A stretch of 64,000 nt of DNA from Novosphingobium sp. B1. Lineage in GTDB: Bacteria; Pseudomonadota; Alphaproteobacteria; Sphingomonadales; Sphingomonadaceae. Within the stretch, counting starts at the first letter, position 1, and each line of letters begins with the position of its first letter. Both the position numbers and the translations under genes were made by a program. Where the stretch lies: positions 248,001-312,000 of the forward strand of contig NZ_FWXL01000003.1 in NCBI RefSeq assembly GCF_900176395.1. The letters are read 5' to 3'. Shown here piece after piece: positions 27,655 to 36,631 of the stretch. The notes under the pieces are model-generated. The model had not been told where the DNA came from, did not search any database, and saw nothing but the letters and a program-made list of their open reading frames with translations.

Positions 27655-28155
27655 ATGCCGGGAAGCATGCAGGGGAACTTCTTCGTTTACGGACTGGTCG
27701 GGGCATTGGCAATCGCGCTGCTGGTTGCCGCCTTCACCGATATCCGCCGCCGCCAGATCGATAACTGGCTCAACGCCGCGATCGCGCTTTCCGCGCCGGT
27801 CTACTGGTGGGCAGCCGGGCTTTCGCTCTGGCCGGACATCGCCATCCAGCTTGGTCTGGCGCTTGGCGTGTTCATTGTGCTTGCTGGGTTGTTCGCCCTC
27901 AAGATGATGGGCGGCGGCGACGTCAAACTGCTGAGCGCGCTGGCGCTGTGGCTGGCACCGATGTCGTTCCTGAAGCTGTTCATCGTGATGTCGCTGCTGG
28001 GTGCGTTCCTGACAATCGTCACGGTCGCCTGGCACTTCATGCGGACGCGCCGGCGCGATGCCAAGATCCCTTACGGAGTGGCGATTGCCGTTGCGGGCCT
28101 GATCACCCTGGCCCCGACGCTCGAGGCCGGATGGCGCTCCGTTACGGGCGCATGA
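27655..28155 (+). CDS. cpaA: CpaA/TadV, prepilin peptidase
   Basis: This 166-residue, six-helix aspartic protease of peptidase family A24 processes Flp-type prepilins for the Tad pilus. Catalytic aspartates are visible at 29 (FTDIRRRQIDNW) and 89 (MMGGGDVKLL, the GxGD motif). It lacks the N-methylating domain of classical PilD, as expected for CpaA. A second in-frame ATG lies at 27667, and either could be used. It opens the tad gene group and is divergent from the alpha/beta hydrolase. Confidence 0.9.
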   Translation: MPGSMQGNFFVYGLVGALAIALLVAAFTDIRRRQIDNWLNAAIALSAPVYWWAAGLSLWPDIAIQLGLALGVFIVLAGLFALKMMGGGDVKLLSALALWLAPMSFLKLFIVMSLLGAFLTIVTVAWHFMRTRRRDAKIPYGVAIAVAGLITLAPTLEAGWRSVTGA

Positions 28156-28228
28156 ACTGACTGACAAAAATTTTAACCAATTTGCCCGAGACATGCGGGT
28201 CGGACTTTAGAGGGCGGGACAAGTAGCC

Positions 28229-29254
28229 ATGGACAAGAGGAAGCTGATGCTGCTGGTGGGGGCGCTGATCGTTGCGATCGGCACGGCCTTCGCGGCCAGG
28301 AGCCTTTTCGCCGGCGCATCGACGCCTCAGGCAGAAGCTGCGGCAAAGGTGCCGATGGGGCCGAAAGTCCTCGTCGCCCAGCGCGCGCTGCCGGTCGGCA
28401 CGATCATCACGGCAGACTCGATCAACTTCCAGGCATGGCCGAAGGACATGGTCCAGGATGCCTACTTCGTCGAGGGCGAAGCTGACATGCAGAAGCTGCT
28501 CGGCACCGTCGTTCGCAACCCGATCACGGCCGGCGAACCGGTGACCAAGGGCAACCTCGTGGCGCCCGGCGACCGCGGCTTCCTCGCAGCAGCGCTTGCC
28601 CCCGGCATGCGCGCCGTGACGATCCCGGTATCGGCCCGCACCGGCGTTGCCGGCTTCGTCTTCCCGGGTGACCACATCGACCTGGTGCTGACGCAGACCG
28701 TCAAGACCAACAGCGATGCCATGGCCCTGAAGGCGTCCGAGACGATCCTCAAGAACCTGCGCGTGCTCGCTACCGACCAGTCGACCGAACAGGTCATGGT
28801 CGAAGGCAAGACCCAGGTGCGCGCCTTCAGCACGGTAACGCTCGAAGTCACGCCCAAGATTGCCGAGAAGATCGCCGTCGCGCAGACCATCGGCACCATC
28901 AGTCTCTCGCTTCGCTCGTTGGCCGACAACTCGGCCGAGCTCGAGCAGGCCATTGCCTCGGGCGATATCAAGATCCCGGCCGGCGCCACCAAGCAGCAGG
29001 AAGAAGCGCTGCTCAAGCAGGCGATGAACCGCCCGATCGAAAGCAGCAAGGCAAGCTACGTTACCGGTGGCGACGTCTCGCGCTTCCAGCGCACCACCGC
29101 GCCGGTCGCGACTGCTCCGGCCGCGATGGGTCCGATGCCCGCCGCGCCCTCGGGCCCGCAGATGGCCAGCTCCGCCGCCCCTGTGCGCCGTGGCCCGCTG
29201 GTCCGCGTGACCCGCGGCAAGGAGACCGAAGACGTCTCGCTGGGGGGTAACTGA
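28229..29254 (+). CDS. cpaB: CpaB/RcpC, Tad pilus periplasmic assembly protein
   Basis: This 341-residue protein has an N-terminal membrane helix (about 5-22) and a SAF domain beginning KVLVAQRALPVGTIITADSI. A second domain contains RAVTIPVSARTGVAGFVFPGD and DHIDLVLTQTV, typical of CpaB. CpaB proteins work with the secretin CpaC in the outer part of the Tad machine. The Pro/Ala-rich tail after residue 275 is variable. The ATG at 28229 sits behind AGTAGCC, and a clear leader of 73 bases separates it from cpaA. Confidence 0.92.
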   Translation: MDKRKLMLLVGALIVAIGTAFAARSLFAGASTPQAEAAAKVPMGPKVLVAQRALPVGTIITADSINFQAWPKDMVQDAYFVEGEADMQKLLGTVVRNPITAGEPVTKGNLVAPGDRGFLAAALAPGMRAVTIPVSARTGVAGFVFPGDHIDLVLTQTVKTNSDAMALKASETILKNLRVLATDQSTEQVMVEGKTQVRAFSTVTLEVTPKIAEKIAVAQTIGTISLSLRSLADNSAELEQAIASGDIKIPAGATKQQEEALLKQAMNRPIESSKASYVTGGDVSRFQRTTAPVATAPAAMGPMPAAPSGPQMASSAAPVRRGPLVRVTRGKETEDVSLGGN

Positions 29255-29255
29255 C

Positions 29256-30890
29256 ATGACCAGCGCAAAGCGGAACCCGATCCTGAAGGGCAAGCCCATG
29301 AACCGCCGTTTCACCTCCTCGCTTATCTCGGCCGCGATGATCGCAATGCCGCTGGCGCTGGCCCCGATCTCGGGCGCAACGCAGGCCCAGAGCGTGACCA
29401 GCCCGGCCCGCACCGTCACCCTCTCCATCGGACGCGGCGAACTCGTCACCATACCGGGCCGGATGGCCGATGTGTTCGTCGCCGACGAAAAGGTCGCCGA
29501 TGTGCAGGTCAAGTCGACTAACCAGCTCTATGTCTTCGGCAAGACCGGTGGCGAGACCACGATCTACGCCAGCAACGCCAAGGGCGATGTGGTGTGGTCG
29601 GCCAATGTCCGCGTGGGCAACAACATCGACTCGATCGACCAGATGCTGCACCTGGCCATGCCAGATGCCCGCGTGAACGTGGCCACGATGAACAACACCG
29701 TGCTGCTCACCGGTACGGTCGGCGCGCCGGAAGACGCTGCCGAGGCCGAACGCCTGGTCAAGGCTTTCGTGGGCGAGAAGACCAACGTCATCAGCCGCCT
29801 CAAGATGGCGACGCCGCTCCAGGTCAGCCTGCACGTGAAGTTTGCCGAAGTGAGCCGCTCGCTGGTACGCGACCTTGGCGTCAACCTGACCACCATCGAC
29901 GGCACGGGCGGTTTCAAGTTTGGCGTGGGCCAGGGCCGCGCGGTTGGCGGATCCTTCACGACCGATCCCCGCCTGCCGTTCGGCGTGGGCTCGGGCGGCG
30001 TCAGCGTCAACGGCTACATTCCCGATCCCACGGGCGCGACGACCAACCTGGTCAAGTCCGCAGGCACTGCCGTGTCCGCAGCTGCTACCGGCACCACGCT
30101 TGCCGGCATGGGCAAGTTCCTCGGCCTCGACCTGCTTGGCGCGCTTGACGCTGCCGAGACGGTGGGCCTCGTGACGACCCTTTCGGAGCCCAACCTTACT
30201 GCGATTTCGGGCGAGACAGCCGATTTCCTCGCCGGTGGCGAATATCCGATCCCGGTCTCGCAAGGTCTTGGCACCACCTCGATCGAATACAAGAAGTATG
30301 GTGTCAGCCTCGCCTACACGCCTACCGTGCTGGCCAATGGCCGCATCTCGATCCGCGTCCGTCCGGAAGTTTCGGAGCTGACCAGCACCGGCGCGCTCAA
30401 GCTCGAGAACGCGGAAATTCCGGCGCTCACCGTGCGCCGCGCCGAGACGACCATCGAACTCGGATCTGGGCAGTCGTTCATGATTGCCGGCCTGCTGAGC
30501 AACAGCGCGCAGAACACGCTGACCAAGATGCCCGGCGTGGGCGACGTGCCGATACTCGGCTCGCTGTTCCGCTCGACCCGCTATCGCAAGGGCGAGACCG
30601 AACTGGTGATCATCGTGACGCCTTATCTGGTCAACCCGGTCAACGCCAACGACATCAAGCTCCCGACCGACGGCTTCCAGAGCCCGAACGATATCCAGCG
30701 CCTCCTGGGCAACATGGAAAATGACGGCGTGACCGGCGGCGATCGGCCCAAGCCGACCCAGAAGGAAGGCACGGTTCAAGCTGGGCCGAAGGTCGGTGCT
30801 CTCGATGGATCGATGAGCCCCACCCAGCCACGGGACCGCCGCAGCGACAAGAAGGTCGCCAGCGTCGAACCCGGCTTCAGCATCCAGTGA
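29256..30890 (+). CDS. cpaC: CpaC/RcpA, Tad pilus secretin
   Basis: This outer-membrane secretin forms the pore through which the Flp pilus exits. It has a signal peptide (the ATG at 29298 would give the cleanest one; the ATG at 29256 has the better ribosome site, GGGGGGTAA). An N-terminal pilus domain follows with VTLSIGRGELVTIPGRMADVFV, then a BON-like region and the secretin core (VGLVTTLSEPNLTAISGE, FMIAGLLSNSAQ, VPILGSLFRS). About 544 residues, normal for CpaC. It lies two bases after cpaB. Confidence 0.94.
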   Translation: MTSAKRNPILKGKPMNRRFTSSLISAAMIAMPLALAPISGATQAQSVTSPARTVTLSIGRGELVTIPGRMADVFVADEKVADVQVKSTNQLYVFGKTGGETTIYASNAKGDVVWSANVRVGNNIDSIDQMLHLAMPDARVNVATMNNTVLLTGTVGAPEDAAEAERLVKAFVGEKTNVISRLKMATPLQVSLHVKFAEVSRSLVRDLGVNLTTIDGTGGFKFGVGQGRAVGGSFTTDPRLPFGVGSGGVSVNGYIPDPTGATTNLVKSAGTAVSAAATGTTLAGMGKFLGLDLLGALDAAETVGLVTTLSEPNLTAISGETADFLAGGEYPIPVSQGLGTTSIEYKKYGVSLAYTPTVLANGRISIRVRPEVSELTSTGALKLENAEIPALTVRRAETTIELGSGQSFMIAGLLSNSAQNTLTKMPGVGDVPILGSLFRSTRYRKGETELVIIVTPYLVNPVNANDIKLPTDGFQSPNDIQRLLGNMENDGVTGGDRPKPTQKEGTVQAGPKVGALDGSMSPTQPRDRRSDKKVASVEPGFSIQ

Positions 30891-30904
30891 CAAAGGGAAA
30901 AGCC

Positions 30905-31570
30905 ATGCGCAAACTGCACAATCGCCGCGCTTCTGCCGCGCTGCTGCTCTCACTGGCAACCGTGCTGTCAGCCTGTTCGGCCGCCGCTCCGGAAAACCGT
31001 ATGCTCAACTCGGTCCACCAGCCGGTGGTCCAGCGTGATCGCTATGTCCTGGATGTCGAGACCCTCCCCGGAGGCGGCCTCGCCATTGCCGAACAGCGCC
31101 GCCTTGCCGACTGGTTCGAAAGCCTCGGCCTCAAGTATGGCGACAAGATCACGATCGACGATCCACTGATGAGCAAGGCCACCGTTGCCGCAATCGATGG
31201 TGTGGCTGGACGCTGGGGCATGTTCAGCGAAGGACCTGCGCCGGTCACGCCCGGCTATGTCGCCGCCGGTGGTGCGCGCATCGTCGTGACCCGCGCCTCG
31301 GCCTATGTGCCCGGTTGCCCGGACTGGTCGAAGAAGTCGGACTTCTCGATGAACAACGCCACCAGCTCGGGCTTCGGTTGCGCCATCAATGGCAATCTTG
31401 CCGCCATGGTCGCTGACAAGGAACACCTTGTCCAGGGCGCGAGCGGCACGGGCGAAACGGTCGTGATGAGCGGCACCAAGGCCATCGACAGCTACCGCGC
31501 GGCACGGCCGAGTGGAGAGCAGGGTCTGAAGAACAACGCAACGTCAAGCTCTGCCGGCGGAGGAAACTGA
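30905..31570 (+). CDS. cpaD: CpaD, Tad pilus-associated lipoprotein
   Basis: This 221-residue lipoprotein has a signal ending LATVLSACSAA (lipobox LSAC). The mature part matches CpaD: YVLDVETLPGGGLAIAEQRR, IVVTRASAYVPGCPDWSKKS, and FGCAINGNLAAMVADKEHL. CpaD proteins are linked to the secretin in the Tad system. The ATG at 30905 after AAAGGGAAAAGCC is preferred over a GTG at 30887 that overlaps cpaC. Confidence 0.9.
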   Translation: MRKLHNRRASAALLLSLATVLSACSAAAPENRMLNSVHQPVVQRDRYVLDVETLPGGGLAIAEQRRLADWFESLGLKYGDKITIDDPLMSKATVAAIDGVAGRWGMFSEGPAPVTPGYVAAGGARIVVTRASAYVPGCPDWSKKSDFSMNNATSSGFGCAINGNLAAMVADKEHLVQGASGTGETVVMSGTKAIDSYRAARPSGEQGLKNNATSSSAGGGN

Positions 31571-31574
31571 TACC

Positions 31575-32849
31575 ATGAGCTGGAAGAACGCAAACCGCGA
31601 CGCTTTCTCGGCGTTCATGTGCGACGAAACGGCGCTCGACACCCTTCGCTCGGTTGTCGTGGACATGGGATGGGCACCGGAAAAGTGCCACCGTGGTGGC
31701 CTGCGCAACGCGATCCAGTCGCTGTCGATCACGGCAAGCCCGAACATCCTGATGGTCGACCTGTCGGAAAGCGGCGACCCGCTCAACGACATCAACGCAC
31801 TCGCCGAAGTCTGCGAGCCGGGCACTGTGGTCATCGCCGTCGGCCAGGTGAACGACGTGCGCCTCTATCGCGACCTCATCGCCTCGGGCATTCAGGATTA
31901 TCTGCTCAAGCCACTCAATCCCGGGCAGATCCGCGATGCGCTGGTACAGGCCCAGACGATCTTCACGGCACCCAAGAACCACGATGCGGGAACGGCAAAG
32001 CGCCACGTTTCGACCGCCATTGTCGGTACGCGTGGCGGCGTGGGCGCATCGACGCTGGCGACATCGATCGCCTGGCTGTTCAGCACCGATCACAAGCTGC
32101 CGACTGCATTGCTCGATCTCGATGTCCACTTCGGGACCGGCGCACTGACGCTGGACCTTGAGCCGGGCCGAGGCCTGACCGACGCGATCGACAATCCGAG
32201 CCGCATTGACGGTCTGTTCATCGAGCGCGCGATGATCCGTGCGAACGACAATCTGGCGATCCTTTCGGCCGAGGCGCCGATCAGTGCCCCGCTGATGACC
32301 GACGGCAGCGCATTCGTGCAGCTCGAGGAGGAATTCCGCCACGCCTTCGAGATGACGGTGATCGACATGCCGCGCAACATGCTGATCAACTTCCCGCATC
32401 TCCTGAGCGATGTGAATGTGGTGATCGTGGCAACCGAACTGACCCTTGCCGGTGCACGCGATGCCATCCGCCTGCTGTCGTGGCTCAAGACCAACGCGGC
32501 CCATGCTCGTCCGATCATCGTTGCCAACAAGATCCAGGTCGGCGCGAACGAGATCAGCAAGTCCGATTTCGAAGCCTCGATCGAGCGCAAGATCAACTTC
32601 ATGGTGCCCTATGACATCAAGGGCGCATCGAATGCGGCCAAGCTGGGGCAGACCTTCGTCGCTGCCAACCGGTCGACCAAGGCCGGCGGTGTCCTGCGCG
32701 ATGTCGCCCAGATGATCATCGGTTCGGTCGATGAAGAGGGGGCGACGAACGCAGACAACGGTGCCGACAAGCGCAAGGCATCGCTGCTGGGCAAGTTCGA
32801 TCTCAAGAAGATGCTCGCGACCAAGCCGAAGGCCGGTGCGCCGGCCTGA
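31575..32849 (+). CDS. cpaE: CpaE/TadZ, ParA-like pilus localisation protein
   Basis: This 424-residue protein has an N-terminal atypical receiver domain (about 57-125, PNILMVDLSE ... YLLKPL) followed by a MinD/ParA-like domain. CpaE/TadZ directs the Tad machinery to the cell pole. The Walker-A equivalent at 151-160 is GTRGGVGAST, in which the signature lysines are replaced; this is common for CpaE but suggests weak or no ATPase activity. Asp-rich motif LLDLDVHFGTGALTLDL follows. It sits five bases after cpaD. Confidence 0.92.
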   Translation: MSWKNANRDAFSAFMCDETALDTLRSVVVDMGWAPEKCHRGGLRNAIQSLSITASPNILMVDLSESGDPLNDINALAEVCEPGTVVIAVGQVNDVRLYRDLIASGIQDYLLKPLNPGQIRDALVQAQTIFTAPKNHDAGTAKRHVSTAIVGTRGGVGASTLATSIAWLFSTDHKLPTALLDLDVHFGTGALTLDLEPGRGLTDAIDNPSRIDGLFIERAMIRANDNLAILSAEAPISAPLMTDGSAFVQLEEEFRHAFEMTVIDMPRNMLINFPHLLSDVNVVIVATELTLAGARDAIRLLSWLKTNAAHARPIIVANKIQVGANEISKSDFEASIERKINFMVPYDIKGASNAAKLGQTFVAANRSTKAGGVLRDVAQMIIGSVDEEGATNADNGADKRKASLLGKFDLKKMLATKPKAGAPA

Positions 32850-32907
32850 GCCGGCGATGGCAAGGCATGAGGCGAAGTGACGTGAAGTTACCAGAAGGGC
32901 ACAGCCG

Positions 32908-33882
32908 ATGAACAACCTGCCACAGCTACTGATCATGGCCGTGGGCCTGATGCTGGCCATGGTGCTCGGCTATGCAGCGCTTTCGGGTCCATCGGCTTCA
33001 AAGGAAAGCGGCCGCCGCCTTCAGTCGGTGCGCTTCCGTCACTCCGACAACGCGACCGACAAGGTCGAGGCGCAATACCGGAAGACCGTTGCCTCGCGAA
33101 AGCCGCTTGGTCACAAGATCGCCGGCAGCGGATCGCGCCTGGAAGCGCTTGAACTTCGCCTGCACCGTACCGGCAAGGGCTGGACACTGTCGCAGTATCT
33201 CTATGTCAGCGGCGGCCTTGGCCTTGCGATCGTGATGCTTGTCTACCTCAAGACCGGGGCACCCATGCTGGCCCTGGGTGCGGGTGTCCTTATCGGAGGC
33301 GGCCTGCCGCACATGCTGGTTGGCCGCGCGATAAACAAGCGCACCGAGGGTTTTGTAAGCCGCTTGCCCGATGCGCTCGATCTGCTGGTGCGCGGTCTGC
33401 GCTCGGGCCTGCCGGTCACTGAAACGCTCAGCGTTGTCGCTGGCGAACTTCCGGGTCCGGTTGGCGAGGAATTCAAGCTGGTCACCGATCGCATCAAGGT
33501 CGGCCGCAGCATGGAAGAAGCCTTGCAGGATACGGCGGACCGCCTGAACCTGCCTGAATTCAACTTCTTCTGCATCACGCTGGCTATCCAGCGCGAGACC
33601 GGCGGCAACCTGGCGGAAACGCTCTCGAACCTTTCGGACGTGTTGCGCAAGCGCGCCCAGATGAAACTGAAGATCGCGGCAATGAGCTCCGAATCCAAGG
33701 CCTCGGCCTATATCGTCGGCGCCCTGCCCTTCCTCGTTTTCGCCGTGATCTACTGGATGAATCCGGCCTATCTCAGCCAGTTCTTCGTCGATGACCGCCT
33801 GATCATCGCCGGGCTGGGAGGCCTGACCTGGCTTGGCATCGGCGCCTTCATCATGGCCCAGATGATCAGCTTCGAAATTTGA
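32908..33882 (+). CDS. tadB: TadB/CpaG, Tad pilus inner-membrane platform protein
   Basis: This 324-residue protein of the type II secretion F family has an N-terminal helix (about 5-25), two more helices near 103-135, the cytoplasmic T2SSF domain (RLPDALDLLVRGLRSGLPV, with QRETGGNLAETLSNLSDVLR), and C-terminal helices. It forms the inner-membrane platform with TadC. The ATG at 32908 follows AGAAGGGCACAGCCG. In Tad loci the ATPase gene cpaF normally separates cpaE from tadB; here only 58 bases do. Confidence 0.92.
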   Translation: MNNLPQLLIMAVGLMLAMVLGYAALSGPSASKESGRRLQSVRFRHSDNATDKVEAQYRKTVASRKPLGHKIAGSGSRLEALELRLHRTGKGWTLSQYLYVSGGLGLAIVMLVYLKTGAPMLALGAGVLIGGGLPHMLVGRAINKRTEGFVSRLPDALDLLVRGLRSGLPVTETLSVVAGELPGPVGEEFKLVTDRIKVGRSMEEALQDTADRLNLPEFNFFCITLAIQRETGGNLAETLSNLSDVLRKRAQMKLKIAAMSSESKASAYIVGALPFLVFAVIYWMNPAYLSQFFVDDRLIIAGLGGLTWLGIGAFIMAQMISFEI

Positions 33883-33901
33883 ACGGGAAGGACCTGCGAA
33901 C

Positions 33902-34912
33902 ATGACCCAGACTCCTCCTGGACCCACCCTGCTTGGCTTCGACGTCTACCTCGTCGGTTCGCTTCTCATCGGTGTTGCTGCCGCTGCCGTGATGCTGGCG
34001 ATTTACGCCGCGATCACCGTGCGCGATCCGATGGCAAAGCGCGTAAAGGCATTGAACGAACGCCGCGAACAGCTCAAGGCGGGCATCGTCACGGCCAATG
34101 CGCGCAAGCGCACCAGCATCGTCCGGCGCAACCAGACCACGGACCAGATCCGCGGCTTCCTCGAATCGCTCAAGGTGCTGCAGGACAGCCAGCTTTCGGT
34201 CGTGCAGCAGAAGCTGGCTCAGGCCGGCATCCGCAAGAAGGAATGGGCCGTTGCGGTCATTCTTGGCCGCCTGGTCGGACCGATCGTGCTCGGCCTGCTC
34301 GGCGCGGTGCTGTTCTACTGGACTCAGACCTTCCCTGAATGGGGTCCCATGAAGCGCTTCATGGGTTTCGCCGTCATGCTCGTCGGCGGCTACAAGGGTC
34401 CGGACATCTTCATCCAGAACCTGATCTCGAAGCGTACGAATGCCATTCGCAAGGGCTTGCCTGACGCGCTCGACCTGCTGGTGATCTGCGCCGAGGCTGG
34501 CTTGACCGTCGATGCCGCATTCAGCCGCGTCGCCCGCGAACTCGGACGCGCCTATCCCGAGCTGGGCGACGAATTCTCGCTCACGGCGATCGAATTGTCG
34601 TTCCTGACCGAACGCCGCCAGGCTTTCGAGAACCTCGCTTATCGCGTCAATCTCGACTCGGTGAAGGGCGTGGTAACCACCATGGTCCAGACCGAACGCT
34701 ACGGTACGCCGCTGGCATCGGCCCTGCGCGTGCTCTCTGCGGAATTCCGCAACGAACGCATGATGCGCGCAGAGGAGAAGGCTGCGCGTCTTCCCGCGAT
34801 CATGACCATCCCGCTGATCCTGTTCATTCTTCCGGTGCTGTTCATCGTGATCCTAGGCCCGGCGGCCTGCTCGATCACCGATACGCTCATCAACAGGAAG
34901 CCCGCAGGCTGA
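33902..34912 (+). CDS. tadC: TadC/CpaH, Tad pilus inner-membrane platform protein
   Basis: This 336-residue partner of TadB is a T2SSF-family protein. Its N-terminal helix (about 14-38), the GLPDALDLLVICAEAGLTVD stretch, TERRQAFENLAYRV, and the closing double helix (IPLILFILPVLFIVILGPA) are typical of TadC. The gene follows tadB by 19 bases and is followed by a strong terminator, so the transcription unit ends here. No pilin, tadD, tadE or tadG gene follows in the window. Confidence 0.92.
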   Translation: MTQTPPGPTLLGFDVYLVGSLLIGVAAAAVMLAIYAAITVRDPMAKRVKALNERREQLKAGIVTANARKRTSIVRRNQTTDQIRGFLESLKVLQDSQLSVVQQKLAQAGIRKKEWAVAVILGRLVGPIVLGLLGAVLFYWTQTFPEWGPMKRFMGFAVMLVGGYKGPDIFIQNLISKRTNAIRKGLPDALDLLVICAEAGLTVDAAFSRVARELGRAYPELGDEFSLTAIELSFLTERRQAFENLAYRVNLDSVKGVVTTMVQTERYGTPLASALRVLSAEFRNERMMRAEEKAARLPAIMTIPLILFILPVLFIVILGPAACSITDTLINRKPAG

Positions 34913-34935
34913 TCGTCCCGCAAGGGCAGAAACGA

Positions 34936-34968
34936 AAGGCCCCGCCGGGAAACCGACGGGGCCTTTTC
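34936..34968 (+). terminator. Rho-independent terminator after tadC
   Basis: A 13-position stem, AAGGCCCCGCCGG with CCGACGGGGCCTT (one mismatch), closes a GAAA loop and is followed by TTTTCG. It ends the tad transcription unit 24 bases after the tadC stop. Confidence 0.85.
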
Positions 34969-34999
34969 GATTTCAGCTGAACTCGGCGCGAAGCTGGCG

Positions 35000-36007
35000 T
35001 CAGGGCTGGGTCACGGTCTGCTCGATCGCGCCGAAGATCGACTTGCCCTTTTCATCGCGCATCTCGATTCGCACGCTATCGCCCCACTTGAGGAAGGGCG
35101 TTACCGGCGATCCCTGCGCAATCGTCTCGACCATGCGCTGTTCGGCAATGCACGCATAACCGCGGCCACCCTGGGCGACGGGCCGGCCCGGTGAGCCATC
35201 CGGATCGCGGTTCGATACGGTTCCCGAGCCGATGATCGTGCCAGCGCCCAGGCTACGGGTCTTGGCGAGGTGGGCGATCAGTACCCCGAAATCGAACGTG
35301 CATTCCTCGCCCGCTTCGACACGTCCGAACGGTTCGCCATTCAGAAAGACGTTGAGCGTCCGGGAAAGCTTGCCCCCGCTCCAGGCTGTTCCGAGCGCCG
35401 CCGGGGTTACCAGCACGGGCGAAAAGTGACTTGCCGGCTTGGACTGCACGAAGCCGAAGCCCTTGGCCAGCTCGCCGGGAATCAGGTTGCGCAACGACAC
35501 ATCGTTGACCAGCCCGACAAGCCTGACGTGAGCGACCGCCTGCTCCGGCGTCACACCTTGCGGGACATCTCCTGTCACGACGACGATTTCTGCCTCGAGA
35601 TCACAACCCCAGGCCTCGTCCGCCAGAAGCAGCGGCTCGCGCCCTCCGCGCAAGTCGTCGCTGCCACCCTGGTACATCAGCGGATCGGTCCAGAAGCTTT
35701 CCGGAAGCTCCGCGCCCCGGGCCTTGCGGACCAGTTCAACGTGATTGACGTAGGCGCTGCCGTCAGCCCACTGGAAGGCACGCGGCAGGGGGGCACAGGC
35801 CTCACGCTCGTGGAAACGCTTGCGCGGGATAGCTTCGTGAGCAAGCTCGATCGACAGGGCCTCGACCATCGGCGCGTAGCGATCCCAGTCGTCGAGCAGA
35901 GCCTGCATCGTCGGCACGATGTGATCGGCGTCGGCGTACCAGGCAAGGTCGTCGGACACGACGATCAGACGACCGTCGCGCCCCTGCGGCAATGATGCGA
36001 GCTTCAC
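35000..36007 (-). CDS. Fumarylacetoacetate hydrolase-family protein
   Basis: This 335-residue protein belongs to the FAH superfamily of metal-dependent C-C hydrolases/isomerases. The C-terminal core shows the metal and substrate region GCDLEAEIVVVTGDVP, the GVTPEQAVAHVRLVGLVNDVS stretch (its Asp is a usual ligand), and IIGSGTVSNRDPDGSPGRP. Such enzymes often finish aromatic degradation (fumarylpyruvate or acylpyruvate hydrolysis), but the exact substrate is open. The start is GTG at 36007, overlapping the MarR stop, so both are one operon and MarR is its likely regulator. Confidence 0.87.
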   Translation of the reverse strand: MKLASLPQGRDGRLIVVSDDLAWYADADHIVPTMQALLDDWDRYAPMVEALSIELAHEAIPRKRFHEREACAPLPRAFQWADGSAYVNHVELVRKARGAELPESFWTDPLMYQGGSDDLRGGREPLLLADEAWGCDLEAEIVVVTGDVPQGVTPEQAVAHVRLVGLVNDVSLRNLIPGELAKGFGFVQSKPASHFSPVLVTPAALGTAWSGGKLSRTLNVFLNGEPFGRVEAGEECTFDFGVLIAHLAKTRSLGAGTIIGSGTVSNRDPDGSPGRPVAQGGRGYACIAEQRMVETIAQGSPVTPFLKWGDSVRIEMRDEKGKSIFGAIEQTVTQP

Positions 36008-36462
36008 TTGTCGTCGCCTTCCAGTGTACGAGCCGCCTTGAGCAGCTTGTCGAGAATGGCGCGAAGCTTTTCCTGCTCGCGCGGGGTGATTGCCGCAAAG
36101 ATGCGATCGTACATCTCGACCGCCTGTGGCCAGATCTTGCCGTGCAGGTCGCAACCGGCGGTCGTCAGTTCGAGATGGTGCGAGCGTCCGTCGTGCTCGT
36201 TTGGGCTGCGCTGGACCAGCCCTCTTTCCTCAAGCACCTTGCAGGCACGATTGACGGCGACCTTGTCCATCAGCGTTGCCCGGACAAGGTCTCTCTGCGT
36301 CAGCGAGCCGGCATCGCCCAGCACCGCCATGATGCGCCATTCGGGTATCTTCAGCCCGAATTCGCTACGGTATTCACCAGAGATCAGGCCACTCACCGCG
36401 TTCGAGGTGATGGCCATCCGGTAGGGCATGAAGTCGGACAGTCGGGTCTGTGTCTGCGGCAT
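36004..36462 (-). CDS. MarR-family transcriptional regulator
   Basis: This 152-residue dimeric winged-helix repressor starts FMPYRMAITSNAVSG. The DNA-recognition part is EWRIMAVLGDAGSLTQRDLV, with the wing residues EERGLVQRSPNEHDGRS. MarR proteins usually control nearby catabolic genes and release DNA on binding an aromatic ligand. The gene overlaps the FAH-family hydrolase gene (GTGA), which makes that enzyme the likely target. An inverted repeat at 36473-36494 lies directly in front of the ATG. Confidence 0.9.
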   Translation of the reverse strand: MPQTQTRLSDFMPYRMAITSNAVSGLISGEYRSEFGLKIPEWRIMAVLGDAGSLTQRDLVRATLMDKVAVNRACKVLEERGLVQRSPNEHDGRSHHLELTTAGCDLHGKIWPQAVEMYDRIFAAITPREQEKLRAILDKLLKAARTLEGDDK

Positions 36463-36472
36463 GATTTCGTAT

Positions 36473-36494
36473 CACATGAAACCAGCCTGATGTG
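36473..36494. promoter_or_regulatory. Candidate MarR operator
   Basis: CACAT (36473-36477) and ATGTG (36490-36494) form an inverted repeat with a 12-base spacer, 11 bases in front of the marR start codon. A further ATGTG occurs at 36508. Position and symmetry fit an autoregulatory site, but half-sites are only five bases. Confidence 0.4.
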
Positions 36495-36631
36495 CAAGAG
36501 CGAAATAATGTGACACCAACTGGCGCGGTGACCAATAGATCAATGCGCGATAGAGCGCCACACGACATTTTCTTTACAGATGCACCACGCCAGCTTTAGC
36601 ACGACCTGCCGCCTGGGGCAGCCTGCTGCGA

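Noticed and set aside
36540..36631. Possible small peptide genes in the gap between the MarR and TetR genes
   Set aside because: Short frames there lack ribosome sites and conserved features; the stretch more likely holds the marR promoter and the TetR 3' end.
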